Positions 1 to 10,989 of a stretch of 64,000 bases of DNA are shown piece after piece. Where the stretch lies: the NCBI GenBank assembly GCA_900314495.1, contig OMVJ01000001.1, positions 186,001-250,000 on the forward strand, given 5' to 3'. The stretch is from an uncultured Olsenella sp. GTDB taxonomy: Bacteria; Actinomycetota; Coriobacteriia; Coriobacteriales; Atopobiaceae. A model generated the notes under the pieces. That model saw only the letters and a list, made by a program, of their open reading frames with translations. It had not been told where the DNA came from and did not search any database. The translations under genes and the position numbers were made by a program. Position 1 is the stretch's first letter. Every line of letters begins with the position of its first letter.

Positions 1-519
1 GCCCTCGACGGTGGTGGACCCGTGCACGCCCGCCACTATGAGGCAGTTGCAGCCCCTGTGGTCGGCGTGGCCCGCGGACTGCTCGGAGCGGTACGCGAAG
101 CCGCGCGAGGCGAGCATCATGCAGTACGTGCAGGTCTCGGCCCCCGTGGGCACGCGCGCGTACGCGATGTCGCCCGCGTGGAGGGACGACCTCCTGCCGC
201 GCCGCGGGTTCCGGGTGCCGCCCCGCGAGCTCCCGTAGAAGGCGGTGGCCTGCGCGAGGGGCCCGTACCTGCGGTTGGCCTGCGCGGTGCCCAGGCCGCC
301 CGGCGTGTAGTAGCGGCTATCCCGCTCGCAGTTGTGGATCGTGGTGCGGTTGGCCTGCCGGCGCGCGTAGTACTCCGCGGCGTCGTCCATGGCGTCGAGG
401 AAGGCGGCCTCGTCGCCGTCCAGCCACTTGCGCAGCTGGTAGCGCACGGCCCGCTCCACGTCGGCGCGGGTGGACTCGGTCACCGGCTCGGCGTTGGGCA
501 GGTCCAGCCCCTCCGCACA
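1..519 (-). pseudogene. MuF-like (VG15-type) phage minor head protein, 5'-truncated and running off the left edge
   Basis: Read on the minus strand this frame is open from about 519 to position 1 and gives a convincing phage protein. A segment beginning TESTRADVERAV leads to AAEYYARRQANRTT, then the cysteine/histidine block ETCTYCMMLASRGFAY, and then AGHADHRGCNC. That CxxC plus HxDHxxCxC arrangement is typical of the C-terminal half of actinophage minor capsid proteins of the Mu gpF/VG15 family, which take part in head morphogenesis. Family members normally carry an extra N-terminal region of roughly 100 residues. Here the frame upstream turns into non-homologous sequence and meets a TAG at 583-585 without a start codon, so the 5' end looks lost. 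The gene continues beyond the window, which implies phage or prophage DNA to the left. Family assignment is by recognition of motifs; a degraded remnant is more likely than a working gene. Confidence 0.72.
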
Positions 520-1168
520 AGTTGGACCAGACTGTGGCCCGAGTGACGCTCGAGCACCCAGAAAACCGCCACACCTTTGCCACTATTAGTACCGAATTTG
601 ATTTTCCCAACTGGCCTTTTGCTATGCTGCAGCTCGAAGGTGTGGCGGTTTTTCCGGCCTCGCGCTCCACGGAGTCCGGAGAAACAGCAGGTCAGAGGCA
701 CCGAAATCCAGTGGTGTATTCGTCGCATGCAGCAGAGGCACCGGAAGAGCCGCAGCTCAGAGGGGGGTATTTTCTGGGCTCGATTGCCCACCGTGGCAGA
801 AGGGCACCTCTTCCCTCACGTTTCTCCAAGGGCAATTGGGGCGACGGCGGTATTTGGAAGGCGCAGGAGGCCCCTGAGCGGGCACCGTTTCACGAGGTGT
901 GCAGGAGCATCGTTGACCTTGGCATCGCCGACGCACCACTCCAATCAATCCGCCGTTCTGATCATTACGTTCGAGCAAACTTTGATATCGCCGATTTGCC
1001 CGCTGCGGAGAGTGTAAATGGCCGTTTAGCGCGTGAATCGACGTCATCAATTCTTGAATGAACGTAACGAAGTTGGCAGATTGACGGATTGATGGCAAAC
1101 CAGCGGACTGATGGCCAGCCGGCGGACTCATCCTGTACCGCGAAGCGCAACAGCGGCACCCCAAACAG
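520..1168. other. Gene-free junction between phage remnant and sigma factor gene
   Basis: About 650 bp with no ORF that looks like a real protein. It contains the 91-bp inverted-repeat element at 562-652, two copies of a CAGAGGCACCG motif near 692 and 728, and an imperfect 19-bp tandem duplication at 1091-1109 and 1110-1128 (three mismatches, shared core GATGGC...GCGGACT). Base composition is more mixed than in the flanking housekeeping genes. It may be the boundary of an integrated element, but no attachment site or integrase is visible in the window. Confidence 0.5.
562..652. repeat. 91-bp element with perfect 16-bp terminal inverted repeats
   Basis: The left arm AAAACCGCCACACCTT (562-577) is perfectly complemented by AAGGTGTGGCGGTTTT (637-652), separated by 59 bp. 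Read outward on either strand, both arms give AAGGTGTGGCGGTTTT followed by C and G bases. The interior is AT-richer and contains TGCTATGCT, which resembles an extended -10 promoter element pointing right. It could be a MITE-like or REP-like mobile repeat, or a regulatory hairpin; nothing here decides between them. Confidence 0.6.
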
Positions 1169-1171
1169 CGA

Positions 1172-1203
1172 AGCGGGGCCGCCCAACCTGGGGCAGCCCC
1201 GCT
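1172..1203 (-). terminator. Probable terminator of the rimP-rpoD operon
   Basis: AGCGGGGC (1172-1179) pairs with GCCCCGCT (1196-1203), with additional CCC/GGG pairing in the loop. It lies about 25 bp past the rpoD stop codon on the minus strand. The trailing T-tract is weak (TCGCTGTTT). Confidence 0.6.
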
Positions 1204-1228
1204 GTACACTGCTATGAACCGGCAGACC

Positions 1229-2572
<1,344 letters not shown>

Positions 2573-2615
2573 AAGTTTCCTTTCGACGCATAAGACCTAT
2601 AGATATTACCCGTTC

Positions 2616-4658
2616 TTAGGCGTTTCCATTCGCAGAAATGTAAGAAGAAAGTTCGTTTGCATGCCGCTGGAGCTCCGTGGCCTCCGAGAAGAGCCGCGTG
2701 GCCTCCTCCCCCGGGACGCTTGACTCCCCCGCGCGCAGCCTGGAGCGAATCTCGCGGATCTTGCGACGGGTGGAGTACAGGTCCACGGTGTCCAGCAGGA
2801 AGTCCACCTTCTGCTCCGCCGTCATGCCCTGCTGGTACACCAGCTGGCCGGAGGCCAGGATGCGCGGGGCGTCCGGCTCCACGGCGCTCGCGGCCGCAAC
2901 GGCCCCGGCCGGCGTGGTGCCCTCCGGCGTGGCCAGCATTGCCCAAGCCATGGACTCGTGCCGCTGGTCCGACCAGGAAAAGGTGGCGATGCGGTCCGCG
3001 TGGGCGCGCAGGGCGTCAGGGTCCGCCGCCATCATGGCAAGGAGCTCGCGCTCCACGGAGAGCTGCCTGCGCTCGTCCGCGCTCAGGGCCGTGTAGGCGG
3101 CGGGCTGGGCCGGAGCGGGCGAGGGCCCTGCGGCCGGGCTGGCCTGCGGCTCCCCGTAGGCCTCCTCCGGCAGGTAGTCCGTGGGTGCCTCGTCGTAGTA
3201 GCCGGCCGCCGGGTCCGGCTCCGGCGCGGCCTGGCGCGCACCCTGGCGGCGCACACCCTGCTGCCACGTGCCCTGGCGCGGCTGCCTGCCCTGGCCGGAC
3301 CACGCGCGCCTGTCACCGTCGCGCCCCGCGCCCTGGTAGGAGCCGGAGCCGCCCCTCTCCCCCGCGGCCTGCGTCGGCACGGGCTTGGACCGGATGACGC
3401 GCTTGGTCTCCTCCGGGTCCACCTTCAGGGCGTCCGCCAGCTGGGTGGCGTAGCCGTCCAGCAGCACGGAGTGCTTGAGGGGCGCCAGCAGGGTGGCAAG
3501 GTCGTCCAGGGCGGCCACGCGGCGGCCGGGCGAGCTCAGGTCGTAGCCGGCAAGGCGCTTCTCCAGCACGAAGTCCATGAGCGGGCGTGCGGCGTCCAGG
3601 ATGGGCTGCAGGTCCGCCGGCTGGTGGGTCTGCAGGAACTCCATGGGGTCCTGGCCGTCCGGCAGGACCACGCAGCGCAGGTCCGCCTCCGTCTTGTCTA
3701 TGAACTGGATGGCGCGCTCCGCGGCCTTCTGGCCCGCGGCGTCTCCGTCGAACATGCAGATGATCTTCTTGGCGAAGCGCGAGAGCGTGCGCACGTGGTC
3801 CAGCGAGAAGGACGTGCCCAGGGCCGCCACGGCGTTGGTGTAGCCGGCCTCGTGCAGGGCGATCACGTCCGTGTAGCCCTCGGACACTATTGCCACGCCG
3901 CGGGCGGCGATGCCCTCCTTGGCGCGGTCGAACGCGAAGAGGTGCTTGCCCTTGTGGAAGACCGTGGTCTCCTTGGTGTTCAGGTACTTGGGCTTGGCGT
4001 CCGTCATGACGCGGCCGCCGAAGGCTATGGTGCGGCCCTGCTCGTCGTGGATGGGGAACATGACGCGGTCATAGAAGCGGTCCGCCGCGCGGCCGTTGCG
4101 GTCCACTGCAAGGTCCGCCGCCTGGATCTCCTGCACGGAGAAGCCCTTGGAGCGCAGGTGGCGCACCAGGGAGCCGTAGCCCGGCGCGTAGCCCAGGTGC
4201 CAGCGCCTGCACACGTCGGACCCGAAACCGCGGCCGGCAAAGTACCTACGCCCGGAAGCCGGCCCCTCCCCCTTGCCCCGCATGAGCATGGTGGAATAGA
4301 AGGACTCCGCCTCCGTAAGGCACTCAATGAGGCGGTTCTTCTTGGGGCCGCGCTGCCCGGGACGGGCGTCCTCCTGCAGCTCTATGTTGGCGCGGTCAGC
4401 CAGGTAGCGAATGGCGTCCGGGAAGTCCAGGCTCTCGCGCTTCATTACGTAGTCAAAGAGGTCCCCGCCAGCGCCGCAGCCAAAGCACTTCCACAGCCCC
4501 GTGGACGGGTTCACGTGGAAGGACGGGCTCTTCTCATGATGAAACGGGCAGCAACCCCAGAAGTCACTGCCCCGCTGCTTGAGCTCCACCGTCTCGCTCA
4601 CGAGCGCCAGGAAGTCCGTTGCCTGGCGCACGCGCTCCCTGTCCTCGTCGCTGATCAC
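2616..4658 (-). CDS. dnaG: DNA primase
   Basis: DnaG makes RNA primers for chromosome replication. From the chosen GTG start it has 680 residues. A CHC2 zinc-binding module (C37-x2-H40 and C58-x2-C61) comes first, then the RNA polymerase/TOPRIM core with EGYTDVIAL and the DGDAAG metal-binding motif. After about residue 425 there is a long Gly/Arg/Gln/Pro/Ala-rich linker, then a C-terminal helical DnaB-interacting-type domain (SVERELLAMMAADPD). A longer reading frame starts at a GTG at 4682, but it would overlap ribF. The start at 4658 sits 1 bp after the ribF stop, has GGGGGTG upstream, and gives the usual family N-terminus (ISDEDRERVRQATD). The unusually long, low-complexity linker is the only oddity. 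Confidence 0.97.
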   Translation of the reverse strand: MISDEDRERVRQATDFLALVSETVELKQRGSDFWGCCPFHHEKSPSFHVNPSTGLWKCFGCGAGGDLFDYVMKRESLDFPDAIRYLADRANIELQEDARPGQRGPKKNRLIECLTEAESFYSTMLMRGKGEGPASGRRYFAGRGFGSDVCRRWHLGYAPGYGSLVRHLRSKGFSVQEIQAADLAVDRNGRAADRFYDRVMFPIHDEQGRTIAFGGRVMTDAKPKYLNTKETTVFHKGKHLFAFDRAKEGIAARGVAIVSEGYTDVIALHEAGYTNAVAALGTSFSLDHVRTLSRFAKKIICMFDGDAAGQKAAERAIQFIDKTEADLRCVVLPDGQDPMEFLQTHQPADLQPILDAARPLMDFVLEKRLAGYDLSSPGRRVAALDDLATLLAPLKHSVLLDGYATQLADALKVDPEETKRVIRSKPVPTQAAGERGGSGSYQGAGRDGDRRAWSGQGRQPRQGTWQQGVRRQGARQAAPEPDPAAGYYDEAPTDYLPEEAYGEPQASPAAGPSPAPAQPAAYTALSADERRQLSVERELLAMMAADPDALRAHADRIATFSWSDQRHESMAWAMLATPEGTTPAGAVAAASAVEPDAPRILASGQLVYQQGMTAEQKVDFLLDTVDLYSTRRKIREIRSRLRAGESSVPGEEATRLFSEATELQRHANELSSYISANGNA

Positions 4659-4659
4659 G

Positions 4660-5730
4660 CTACACCCCCAAGCGAGTGCCACCTAGGTTATCTTGTACCC
4701 ACTTGATGTTCCCAAGAACCACTCGTTCCAGCTCGGGAAGGGAATCGAACCTCCTGGAGTCGCGCAGCCACCGCACGAAGACCACGCAGGCCTCCTCGCC
4801 GTAGATATTGCCCTGGAAGCCCACGATGTTGGCCTCCAGGAATGCGGCCTCTGGCGCGGAGAAGCTGGGCGGCGCCCCCACGTTGACGGCGGCGGGCCAG
4901 AACGAGCCGCCCAGCACGAAGTAGCAGGCGTAGACGCCCTGCTCGGGCAGGCAGTCGCGGGGGTCCATGTGGACGTTTGCCGTGGGGAAGCCGAAGCCTG
5001 TGCCCTGGCCGCGCCCGTGGCGTACGCGGCCGCGCACGTAGTGGCAGCGGCCGAGTAGCCGGGCGGCCTCCCCCACGTCGCCGCCGTGCACAAGGCCGCG
5101 TATGCGCGTGGCGCTGATGGCCTCCCCGTCACCCGCCACCAGCTGGTGGGCGTGCACGGCAAAGCCGAAGCGCTGGCCCAGACCGGCCAGCCGGCCCACG
5201 TCGCCCGCACCGCCCTCGCCAAAGCGGAAGTTGGTGCCCACGTGCACGGACACGGCCTTGACCTGCCCCAACAGCGTGCGCTCCACGAAGGCGTCGTAGC
5301 GCGTGGCCGCCAGCTCCCGCGTGAACGGGAAGACTATGACCGCGTCCAGCCCCAGCGAGAGGAGGCCACGCACGCGGTCCTCAACGCTGAGCAGGCGCTC
5401 GCCCGACCTGGGGCCCGCCAGGGTCTCCGCCGGGTCCGGGTCGAAGGTGATGGCCGCGCAGGAGACGCCCAGCTGGGAGGCATCGCGCAGGGCGGCCGCC
5501 ACCAGGGCGCGGTGGCCTGCGTGCACGCCGTCGAAGGCGCCGATGGCGCAGACGAAGGGCACGTCTGCCCCAACCCGCACGCCCTGGCGCGCCACGATGC
5601 GGGCGCCCGCAAGCTGCCGGGCCACCACCGCGGGGTGGGGCAGCATGAGGGCCGAGTGGACCAGGGCCTGGGCGTCGTCCGGCCGGAGCGGGAACGACGC
5701 CTCCTGTGGCGCACATGCACCAGACGTCAT
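4660..5730 (-). CDS. ribF: Bifunctional riboflavin kinase / FAD synthetase
   Basis: The enzyme phosphorylates riboflavin to FMN and adenylylates FMN to FAD in the cytoplasm. The 356-residue protein has an N-terminal nucleotidyltransferase domain with the GAFDGVHAGHRAL motif and a C-terminal riboflavin kinase domain with GFGFPTANVH. The ATG at 5730 is preceded by GGGGGTGAGG, and its ATGA overlaps the truB stop codon, which suggests translational coupling. Its stop is followed almost immediately by the dnaG start. An upstream in-frame extension to 5799 would run into truB and lacks family similarity. Confidence 0.96.
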   Translation of the reverse strand: MTSGACAPQEASFPLRPDDAQALVHSALMLPHPAVVARQLAGARIVARQGVRVGADVPFVCAIGAFDGVHAGHRALVAAALRDASQLGVSCAAITFDPDPAETLAGPRSGERLLSVEDRVRGLLSLGLDAVIVFPFTRELAATRYDAFVERTLLGQVKAVSVHVGTNFRFGEGGAGDVGRLAGLGQRFGFAVHAHQLVAGDGEAISATRIRGLVHGGDVGEAARLLGRCHYVRGRVRHGRGQGTGFGFPTANVHMDPRDCLPEQGVYACYFVLGGSFWPAAVNVGAPPSFSAPEAAFLEANIVGFQGNIYGEEACVVFVRWLRDSRRFDSLPELERVVLGNIKWVQDNLGGTRLGV

Positions 5731-6683
5731 TGCCTCACCCCCGCCACGCCCGAGGGGAAGTTGACGCTGGTGCGCAGCCGCCCGTGGTCCACGTGCCACA
5801 CGCCCAGCAGGCGCTGGCCGTGCACCAGGGCCACGCTCTGCCCCTCGTCCGCCTCAACCTGCGCGCCAAGTGCAGGGTCCAGCAGGCGTCCGGGCCGGAG
5901 CGCCCTGCCGCAGGCGGCATCCTGCACCTCCGCGTCCGCCAGAAGGCGGACGGGAAGGCCCAGGGCACGCACGGGGTCAAGGCAGCAGGAGGCCACGCCC
6001 TGGGCACCAAGCTCCTCCAGACGCTCCAGCGTCACGCAGTCCGCCAGGGTGACCACGCCGGACGTAGTTCGGCGCAGCTCCCCCAGGTGCGCGGCGCAGC
6101 CAAGGGACCGGCCAAGGTCGCGCGCGATGCTCCTTATGTAGGTTCCCTTGGACACCTCGAAGGCGCACTGCCACACGGGGGCCTGGCCCGGCAGCACCGC
6201 CAGCAGCTGCGCAGTATATATAGTGATGTGGCGTGACTGGAGCTCCACCTCCTGGCCCTCTCGGGCCATGGCGTAGGCACGCTTGCCCCCCACGGATATC
6301 GCGGAGTACTGGGGCGGCACCTGGTCGTGCTCCCCGGCCAGGCCGGCCACCTGCGTGCGCGCGTAGTCCTCGTCGCACAGCTGGGGGCCCACCTGGGCCT
6401 CCCGCACAACGCGACCCTCCGCGTCGTCCGTGTCGGTCTCCGCGCCAAAGCAGATGCCAGCAAGGTAAGACTTGCGCTCCGCCGTCAAGAGGCCCATAAG
6501 GCGGGTTCCCTGGCCCACACCCACCACCATGACACCCGTGGCGGCAGGGTCCAGCGTGCCAGCGTGGCCCACACGCCGCTCCCCCAGGGCGCGGCGCACG
6601 CGGTTCACCACGTCGTGGCTGGTCATGCCCTGTGACTTGTCTATGCCGAGCAGCAGGTTGAGGCCGCTCGTCCCCCGCCTCAC
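5727..6683 (-). CDS. truB: tRNA pseudouridine(55) synthase
   Basis: TruB converts U55 of the tRNA T-loop to pseudouridine. The 318-residue protein carries the catalytic-aspartate motif GHAGTLDPAATGVM near its N-terminus, GKRAYAMAREG, and the later GTYIRSIARDLG motif, in the usual order. A GTG start at 6683 overlaps the nrnA stop (GTGA). A much longer open frame upstream is only the shadow of nrnA. The 3' end overlaps ribF as ATGA. The length and the rbfA-nrnA-truB-ribF order are typical of Gram-positive bacteria. Confidence 0.96.
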   Translation of the reverse strand: MRRGTSGLNLLLGIDKSQGMTSHDVVNRVRRALGERRVGHAGTLDPAATGVMVVGVGQGTRLMGLLTAERKSYLAGICFGAETDTDDAEGRVVREAQVGPQLCDEDYARTQVAGLAGEHDQVPPQYSAISVGGKRAYAMAREGQEVELQSRHITIYTAQLLAVLPGQAPVWQCAFEVSKGTYIRSIARDLGRSLGCAAHLGELRRTTSGVVTLADCVTLERLEELGAQGVASCCLDPVRALGLPVRLLADAEVQDAACGRALRPGRLLDPALGAQVEADEGQSVALVHGQRLLGVWHVDHGRLRTSVNFPSGVAGVRQ

Positions 6684-7759
6684 CGGGCGCTCAGCCCCTC
6701 CGCAAGCTCCGAGTCCTCGTGGTCCAGCAGCTCCTGCAGCAGGGGCAGGGCCTGTGAGAGGACCTCGTCCACGTTGCCGCGAACGGTAAAGCCGGCCGCG
6801 GCCTTGTGACCGCCGCCGCCCAGCTGCCGCGCCACGCCGGAAACGTCGTAGGAGCCCTTGGAGCGCAAGTTGCCGCGCACCAGGCCGTCGCCCACCTCCT
6901 TGAGGAAGAGGGCTATGACGGAACCCTCCACCGTTCGGACCACGTCGATGAGGCCGTCGCACTCGTCCACGGTGGCGCCCGTGCGCTCCAGGTCGCTCTT
7001 GGTTGCGTAGCTGTAGGCTATGCGGCCCTTGTCGAAGGTGACGATCCTTCCCGTGATCAGGGACTCCAGGTGCAGGTACTGCAGGCGGAAGCTCTGGTAC
7101 ACGTGCAGGGACACCTGGCTGGGCGAGGCGCCCGCGTCCACCAGCATGGACGCGACCTCGAAGGCCTCCGCGTCCGCGTTCTGGTACTGGAAGCGGCCGG
7201 TGTCCGTGACTATGGCGCAGAACAGGTCCTGCGCCATCTGGCTGCTGATGCCAGCCCCCAGGAAGAGGGCGAACTCCGCGATGATGCAGCCCACCGCCGC
7301 GGCGCTCGTGCGCTCCAGGTGCACCTCGCCGAAGCCGGCGCCCGCCTCCCCGGCGGGATGGTGGTCTATGACCGCCACGTGCTGGGCACGCTCGCAAACC
7401 GCCTGTGCCTCGTTCAGGCGGCTGGCGCACGGCAGGTCCACCGCAATGAAGAGGTCCGGCGTCTCCGGGTAGTCCGCCACGTGGACGAACTCGTCTGCGC
7501 GCGGCAGGAACTGGTAGATGCGCGGAACGGGGTCGCTGTCCGCAAGCAGGTTGGTGACCCTCTTGCCCGGCCAGTAGCCCCTGATGAGCTCCGCCAGGCC
7601 GAGGCCGGAGCCCAACGCGTCGCCGTCGGGCGACGTGTGGGCGCACACCGCAATGGTGTCGGCCTCGTCTATGAGCTCCTGGATCGCGGCAAAGCACTCC
7701 ACCTGCCGCAGGCCCTCGTCTCCCAGGGAGCTGAAGAGCTCCGTCCTCGTCGTCAGCAT
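6680..7759 (-). CDS. nrnA: DHH/DHHA1 phosphoesterase, NrnA-type oligoribonuclease / pAp phosphatase
   Basis: The protein is a manganese-type phosphoesterase of the DHH family. Relatives degrade nanoRNA and dephosphorylate 3'-phosphoadenosine 5'-phosphate. The 359 residues include the first motif SPDGDALGSGLG, the second aspartate VAVDLP, the family DHH signature (VIDHHPA) and a C-terminal DHHA1 domain ending in GGGGHKAAAGF. The ATG at 7759 lies 7 bp after the rbfA stop; the longer frame to 7825 would overlap rbfA. It is placed between rbfA and truB, as in many Firmicutes and Actinobacteria. Substrate preference cannot be read from sequence. Confidence 0.93.
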   Translation of the reverse strand: MLTTRTELFSSLGDEGLRQVECFAAIQELIDEADTIAVCAHTSPDGDALGSGLGLAELIRGYWPGKRVTNLLADSDPVPRIYQFLPRADEFVHVADYPETPDLFIAVDLPCASRLNEAQAVCERAQHVAVIDHHPAGEAGAGFGEVHLERTSAAAVGCIIAEFALFLGAGISSQMAQDLFCAIVTDTGRFQYQNADAEAFEVASMLVDAGASPSQVSLHVYQSFRLQYLHLESLITGRIVTFDKGRIAYSYATKSDLERTGATVDECDGLIDVVRTVEGSVIALFLKEVGDGLVRGNLRSKGSYDVSGVARQLGGGGHKAAAGFTVRGNVDEVLSQALPLLQELLDHEDSELAEGLSAR

Positions 7760-7766
7760 GGGGTAC

Positions 7767-8165
7767 CTACTCGCCCTCCTCCGCGGAATCCACGGGGTAG
7801 CCTTCCTCGTCCTTCTCGACGCCAAGGGTGGGCGGCACGTTCTGCAGCGCCCTGGCTATGCGCTCCGCCTCGTCGGTGCTGGTGTCGATCTGGAAGATGA
7901 TCTCTGGCGTGACGCGCCAGCCCAGGGCATGGCCCAGAAGCGAGCGGATGCGCCCCTTCGCGCGCTCGAGGGCGGCCGAGACGGACTCGTACCGGTCGCT
8001 CTCGCAGCTTATGTACGCGCGCAGGACGGACTTGTCGATGGAGACCTCCACGCCCGTGAGGGTCACGAGCATGAGGTCGGGATCGGCAATCTCGAAGAGC
8101 AGGATGTTGGCGAGCTTCTCGCGCGCCTGCTCGTTGATCCTGCGAGAGTTGTGGTTCTGCTTCAC
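7767..8165 (-). CDS. rbfA: Ribosome-binding factor A
   Basis: RbfA is a small 30S maturation factor that binds near 16S rRNA helix 1. The 132-residue protein has the KH-like fold signature, with NEQAREKLANILLFEIADPD near the N-terminus and a SVLRAYISC strand. An acidic C-terminal tail (KDEEGYPVDSAEEGE) is present. It starts with GTG preceded by AGGGGGGG, 10 bp after infB. The infB-rbfA-nrnA-truB neighbourhood is conserved. Confidence 0.95.
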   Translation of the reverse strand: MKQNHNSRRINEQAREKLANILLFEIADPDLMLVTLTGVEVSIDKSVLRAYISCESDRYESVSAALERAKGRIRSLLGHALGWRVTPEIIFQIDTSTDEAERIARALQNVPPTLGVEKDEEGYPVDSAEEGE

Positions 8166-8175
8166 GGTACCCCCC

Positions 8176-10950
8176 CTACTCCGTGCGGGCGACCTGCTCG
8201 ATGTGGTAGGACTCGATGACGTCGCCGATGTGGATGTCCTGGAAGTTCTCGAAGCTGATGCCGCACTCGAAGCCAGCCTTCACGCTCTTGACGTCGTCCT
8301 TGAAGCGGCGCAGAGAGGCGATCCTGCCGTCGTAGACCACGATGCCGTCGCGGACCAGGCGCACCTGGTCGTCGCGCAGGACCTCGCCCTCCTGGACCAT
8401 GCAGCCGGCGGCGATGCCCACCTTGGGCACCTTGAAGGTGTTGCGGACCTCGATGGTCGCCGTCTGGACCTCCTGCTCCGTGGGCTTGAGCATGCCGATG
8501 CGGGCGGCGTCGATGTCCTCGATGGCCTTGTAGATGACGGAGTAGGTGCGGATCTCCACGCCGTCGCGCTCCGCGGCATTGCGGGCCTTGGCCTCCGGGC
8601 GCACGCCGAAGCCGATGATGACGGCGTTGGAGGCGTCCGCCAGAGTGACGTCCGTCTCGGTGATGGCGCCGACGGCGGAGTGGATGACGTTGATGCGCAC
8701 CTCGGACTGGTCCATCTTGTCCAGCGAGTCCTGAAGGGCCTCGATGGAACCCTGGACGTCGGCCTTGATGATGAGGTTGAGCTCCTTGACGTCCTGCTCC
8801 TCCATGGTGGCGAAGAGGTTCTCCAGCGTGATGTGCTTGACCTTGTTCTGCTCCTCGATGCGGGCCTTGAGGGAGCGGGAGTCCGCCAGGTCGCGGGCGT
8901 CGCGCTCGTCCGTGAAGACGCGGAACTCGTCGCCGGCCATGGGCACGCTCTGCAGGCCCAGGATCTCCACCGGGTAGGAGGGCTTGGCCTCCGTCACGTT
9001 GTTGCCCTTGGGGTCCAGCATGGCCCTGACCTTGCCATAGGCCATGCCCGCCACCAGCGCGTCGCCAACGTGCAGGGTGCCGCGGTTGACGAGGACCGTT
9101 GCCACGGAGCCCCTGCCGCGGTCCAGCTTGGCCTCAAGCACGTAGCCGGAGGCGAAGGTGTCCGGGTTGGCCTTTAGCTCCAGGACATCGGCCTCCAGGA
9201 GCACGCACTCCAGCAGGTTGTCGATGCCGATGTGCTTCTTGGCGGAGATGTCGCAGAACATGTTCTCGCCGCCCCACTCCTCGGGGATGATGCCGTACTC
9301 CGTGAGTTCCTGGCGCACGCGGTTGGGGTCGGCACCCGGCTTGTCGATCTTGTTCACGGCAACCACGATGGGCACGCCTGCGGCCTTAGCGTGGTTGATG
9401 GACTCGATGGTCTGGGGCATGACGCCGTCGTCGGCGGCGACGATCAGGATGACTATGTCCGTCACCTTGGCGCCGCGGGCACGCATGGCGGTGAAGGTCT
9501 CATGACCGGGGGTGTCGATGAAGGTGATGATGCGGTCGTTGATCTTGACCTGGGAGGCGCCGATGGCCTGGGTGATGCCGCCGGCCTCGCCCGCGGCCAC
9601 GCCGGTGTGGCGGATGGCGTCCAGGAGGGACGTCTTGCCGTGGTCGACGTGGCCCATGACGGTGACCACGGGCGGACGCGGCTTCAGGTCCTTGGGGTCG
9701 TCATAGAAGCTGAAGGAGTTCTCCTCCTCCTTGGTCATGATCTTGATGTCAGCGCCAAGGTCGTCCGCAACCAGCTCGATGAGGTCATCGGACATGGACT
9801 GGGTCATGGTGAGCGGCGTGCCCAGCAGGAAGAGGCGCTTGATGATGTCGCTTGCGGGGACCTTCAGCAGGTCTGCCAGCTGGGCCACGGTGGAGCCCTG
9901 CGGCACCTTGATGGTGTCAAGCTGCGAGAGGTCCTGGTCGTTTGCGATGGCCGCCTCGATGCGGGCCTCCTTGGCGGCCTCCGCCTGCTGCTTCTTCCTG
10001 CGCTCCTTGCGCTTGCGGCGCCTGCCCGTGGACTCCTCGGAGGCCTCGCGCACAGCCTCGCGCGCATCTTCCAGCACGCGCTCGCGGTTGTAGGCCTCGG
10101 CCTCGCGCGCCATGCGGCTGTAGCGGTCCTCGTCCTGCTCACCGCCGCGGCGGGTGCGCTTGTGGCCGTGGCCGCGGCCGGCGCCCTCGTCGGGAACGGG
10201 CTGCGCGGCGGCCTGCTCCGCCATGCGCGAGAAGTTGCGACCGCCGCGGGAGGTCTCGCGGTCCTGGCGGTCGGCGCGGTCTGCGCCTGCGGCACGGTCC
10301 GGGCGCTCCGCGCGCTGCGGACGGTCGCCACGATCGCCGCGGTCCGCACGGTCGCCGCGACGGCCACCCTCGCGGTCGGCGCCCTCGCGCCTGTTGCCGC
10401 GACGGGAGGCACGCTCCTCGGCTGCCTTCTTCTCCTCCTTGGCCTTCTTCTCCTCCTCGGCCTGCTGCTTCAGCACGTTCTCCTGCTGGGCAATCTGCTC
10501 CAGCAGGCTGGAGAAGGACGGGATGGACTTGGGAGCCGTGTCCTTCACGCGGTTGCGCTCCGCCTCCTCGGCGGCGCGGCGCTCCTCGGCAAGGCGCTTC
10601 TCCTCGGCGGCCTTGCGGGCGGCCTCCGCGGCCGCGCGCTTCTTCTCCTCCTCGGCGCGCTCCTTGCGGCGGCGCTCCTCGGCGGCGCGGCGCTCCGCGT
10701 CGGCCTTTGCCTTTGCCTCCGCCTCGGCCTGGGCCTTGGCCTGCTCCTCGGCCTTCTTCTTTGCCTCAATCTCGGCCGCGCGGGCGTCCAGGATGGGACG
10801 CAGCTGCTTGCGCACGATGGAGACGTAGGCGTCCTCCAGCGTGGACGAGGCCGACTTGGCGGGAATCTTCATGTCGCGGAGGTGCCCCAGCATCTCCTTG
10901 CTGCTCATGCCATATTCCTTGGCAAGGTCATGTACGCGAGTCTTTGCCAT
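8176..10950 (-). CDS. infB: Translation initiation factor IF-2
   Basis: IF-2 is the GTPase that brings formyl-methionyl-tRNA to the 30S subunit and promotes subunit joining. The 924-residue protein begins with an IF2_N helix-turn region ([16 protein letters not shown]). A long Ala/Glu/Lys/Arg coiled-coil follows, with an Arg/Asp/Gly-rich stretch at about 195-255. The G domain carries [14 protein letters not shown] and NKID, followed by domains II to IV. The ATG at 10950 has GGAAGG upstream; an 11-codon in-frame extension was rejected because it adds nothing family-like. It follows nusA directly with only 39 bp between, leaving no room for the ylxR gene usually found there. Confidence 0.97.
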   Translation of the reverse strand: MAKTRVHDLAKEYGMSSKEMLGHLRDMKIPAKSASSTLEDAYVSIVRKQLRPILDARAAEIEAKKKAEEQAKAQAEAEAKAKADAERRAAEERRRKERAEEEKKRAAAEAARKAAEEKRLAEERRAAEEAERNRVKDTAPKSIPSFSSLLEQIAQQENVLKQQAEEEKKAKEEKKAAEERASRRGNRREGADREGGRRGDRADRGDRGDRPQRAERPDRAAGADRADRQDRETSRGGRNFSRMAEQAAAQPVPDEGAGRGHGHKRTRRGGEQDEDRYSRMAREAEAYNRERVLEDAREAVREASEESTGRRRKRKERRKKQQAEAAKEARIEAAIANDQDLSQLDTIKVPQGSTVAQLADLLKVPASDIIKRLFLLGTPLTMTQSMSDDLIELVADDLGADIKIMTKEEENSFSFYDDPKDLKPRPPVVTVMGHVDHGKTSLLDAIRHTGVAAGEAGGITQAIGASQVKINDRIITFIDTPGHETFTAMRARGAKVTDIVILIVAADDGVMPQTIESINHAKAAGVPIVVAVNKIDKPGADPNRVRQELTEYGIIPEEWGGENMFCDISAKKHIGIDNLLECVLLEADVLELKANPDTFASGYVLEAKLDRGRGSVATVLVNRGTLHVGDALVAGMAYGKVRAMLDPKGNNVTEAKPSYPVEILGLQSVPMAGDEFRVFTDERDARDLADSRSLKARIEEQNKVKHITLENLFATMEEQDVKELNLIIKADVQGSIEALQDSLDKMDQSEVRINVIHSAVGAITETDVTLADASNAVIIGFGVRPEAKARNAAERDGVEIRTYSVIYKAIEDIDAARIGMLKPTEQEVQTATIEVRNTFKVPKVGIAAGCMVQEGEVLRDDQVRLVRDGIVVYDGRIASLRRFKDDVKSVKAGFECGISFENFQDIHIGDVIESYHIEQVARTE

Positions 10951-10989
10951 GTAACTTACCTTCCGATCGACGGGGTCTTTCAACGATTG

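Noticed and set aside
1-520. Insertion sequence or transposase fragment at the left edge
   Set aside because: The minus-strand frame matches the Cys/His pattern of phage MuF-like head proteins, not DDE or HUH transposases.
4660-5799. Longer ribF (start 5799), nrnA (7825), leuS (17908) and fmt (57910) reading frames
   Set aside because: The extensions overlap upstream genes or leaders and lack family similarity. Internal starts with good Shine-Dalgarno sequences or stop-start overlaps fit better.
10951-10989. ylxR between nusA and infB
   Set aside because: The 39-bp gap cannot hold the gene, and no alternative frame encodes it.
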